A DNA stretch of 14,012 nucleotides from JAPXSY01 sp034003585 (GTDB lineage Bacteria > Verrucomicrobiota > Kiritimatiellia > RFP12 > UBA1067), in assembly GCA_034003585.1 (NCBI GenBank), contig JAVEYH010000096.1, forward strand, positions 1 to 14,012. The letters run 5' to 3'. Below the pieces are notes generated by a model, which had not been told where the DNA came from, ran no database searches, and saw only the letters and a list, made by a program, of their open reading frames with translations. Of this stretch, positions 13,222 through 14,012 are shown one piece after another; the first letter of the stretch is position 1, and each line of letters opens with the position of its first letter. A program made the translations under genes and the position numbers.

Positions 13222-14012
13222 TCAGCGGCGGCGGGCGGGCGGCGAGAGCCGGTTGACCATCTCCAGCACGATCGCGCCGGTGATCCGCAGGCTCTCGACC
13301 GCGAGCTTGTCCAGCGTGTCGCGTGGCGTGTGCCAGTAATCGTTGAGTCCCGGACGGCTGCCGTAGGCGAAGTCGATCAGGTTCACCGCCGGGTAGCCGG
13401 CATCCAGAAACGCCTGGTGGTCATCGTAAATGTCGCCGTCGAACAGGCCGATGCGGTTGCGATGGCCGACGGCATCCGCGGCCTCCAGGGCCAGCACGCG
13501 GAGCGCCGCGGTGCTGTTGCGCGGCACCGTGATTTTGAGGTCGCGGTCGCCGACCATGTCGGTCAGGATCACGGCGCGGATCTTGCGGCCCTCGTTCCTC
13601 ATCTGCCGCGCGAGCCGCTTGGAGCCGTGAAAGCCGTCGCGCGCGCCGTACGCGATCATGCACTCCTCGCCGTCCATGAACCCGATCAGGATGGAGGCCT
13701 CGCGCGGTCCGGTTTCGCGCAGCGCGGCGGCCAACTCCAGCAGCAGGCCGGTGGAGGAGCCGCTGTCATTGGCACCCTGGAACCCCTTTCCGATCCCGCT
13801 CATGGTGTCGAAGTGCGACAGCAGGAGGATCCACGCGTCCCCTGTGCCGGGCAGGGTGGCCAGCACGTTGCGGAATTCGCGCGGTCCGCGCGGGGTGGGT
13901 TCGGTGAACCGGTCGATCCGCGCCGGAAGTCCCTGTTTGCGCAGGCGGTCGCGGATCCAGCAGGCCGCCTTCTCCCCGCCCGGCGTGCCCGCATCCCGCG
14001 GGGTGCAGTCCC
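13222..14012 (-). CDS. M28-family zinc metallopeptidase / glutaminyl-cyclase-like protein, N-terminus off the window
   Basis: 262 residues are visible; the start lies beyond 14012, and an internal ATG at 13866 is not the true start because the family's first block (DCTPRDAGTPGGEKAACWI) is upstream of it. The metal-site blocks occur in family order: LLSHFDT (His at 13815), GANDSGSSTGLLLELA (Asp ligand), FMDGEEC (catalytic base and ligand Glu pair), LTDMVGD and the C-terminal YWHTPRDTLD (His). Family members are aminopeptidases, often exported. GARDGFHGSKRLA after DGEE and YDDHQAFLDAGYPAVNLID near the end resemble the glutaminyl-peptide cyclotransferase branch, which forms N-terminal pyroglutamate rather than cleaving peptides. 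Whether it has a signal peptide cannot be seen. It converges on xerC with 21 nt between stop codons and belongs to a separate unit. Confidence 0.88.
   Translation of the reverse strand, partial: DCTPRDAGTPGGEKAACWIRDRLRKQGLPARIDRFTEPTPRGPREFRNVLATLPGTGDAWILLLSHFDTMSGIGKGFQGANDSGSSTGLLLELAAALRETGPREASILIGFMDGEECMIAYGARDGFHGSKRLARQMRNEGRKIRAVILTDMVGDRDLKITVPRNSTAALRVLALEAADAVGHRNRIGLFDGDIYDDHQAFLDAGYPAVNLIDFAYGSRPGLNDYWHTPRDTLDKLAVESLRITGAIVLEMVNRLSPPARRR

Noticed and set aside
1..14012. CRISPR arrays, tRNA or rRNA genes, insertion sequences, toxin-antitoxin or defence genes
   Set aside because: Looked for on both strands; I saw no direct-repeat/spacer pattern, transposase motif, terminal inverted repeats or RNA gene signature. 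The visible reading frames are accounted for by the genes listed.

Overview
The window is GC-rich bacterial chromosome carrying housekeeping and metabolic genes; I see no mobile element, CRISPR array, tRNA or rRNA. An oxygen-sensitive class III ribonucleotide reductase and a K+-dependent membrane pyrophosphatase suggest an anaerobe. A degenerate hexanucleotide spacer repeat and the style of the proteins make me lean towards the Planctomycetes-Verrucomicrobia-Chlamydiae (PVC) group, possibly Kiritimatiellota or Lentisphaerota. That placement is a guess from memory, not a result.

Region 1 (1-2153): the 3' part of nrdD runs leftward off the window. A run of exactly 100 N (1430-1529) hides the nrdD 5' end and the start of a small heat-shock protein gene. 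A second, complete Hsp20 gene follows, then a strong intrinsic terminator. Region 2 (2172-2636): a single dut gene whose predicted transcription start falls on the A of its ATG, so its mRNA may be leaderless. Region 3 (2645-5491, minus strand): an operon of a nucleoside/sugar-type MFS transporter and an FGGY sugar kinase. They are 1 nt apart, the kinase starts with TTG, and a good extended -10 promoter lies upstream. Region 4 (5658-8051): a divergent membrane pyrophosphatase gene, hppA, with K+-dependent signatures and the Glu placement associated with Na+-transporting members. Region 5 (8052-8336): a spacer with the hexanucleotide repeat and a promoter. Region 6 (8337-13200): dprA-topA-xerC, a DNA-processing cluster also known from other bacteria. 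TopA ends in three copies of a Cys-free helical module instead of zinc ribbons. Region 7 (13222-14012, minus strand): the C-terminal part of an M28 metallopeptidase or glutaminyl-cyclase-like protein.

The genes form several independent units rather than one system. NrdD and Dut both serve dNTP supply. DprA, TopA and XerC handle incoming DNA, supercoiling and chromosome dimers. The transporter and kinase probably import and phosphorylate one sugar or nucleoside. I did not find a convincing new multi-gene system. The most interesting items are the TopA tail, the ion specificity of the pyrophosphatase, the shared promoter architecture with a likely leaderless dut, and the hexanucleotide spacer repeat.
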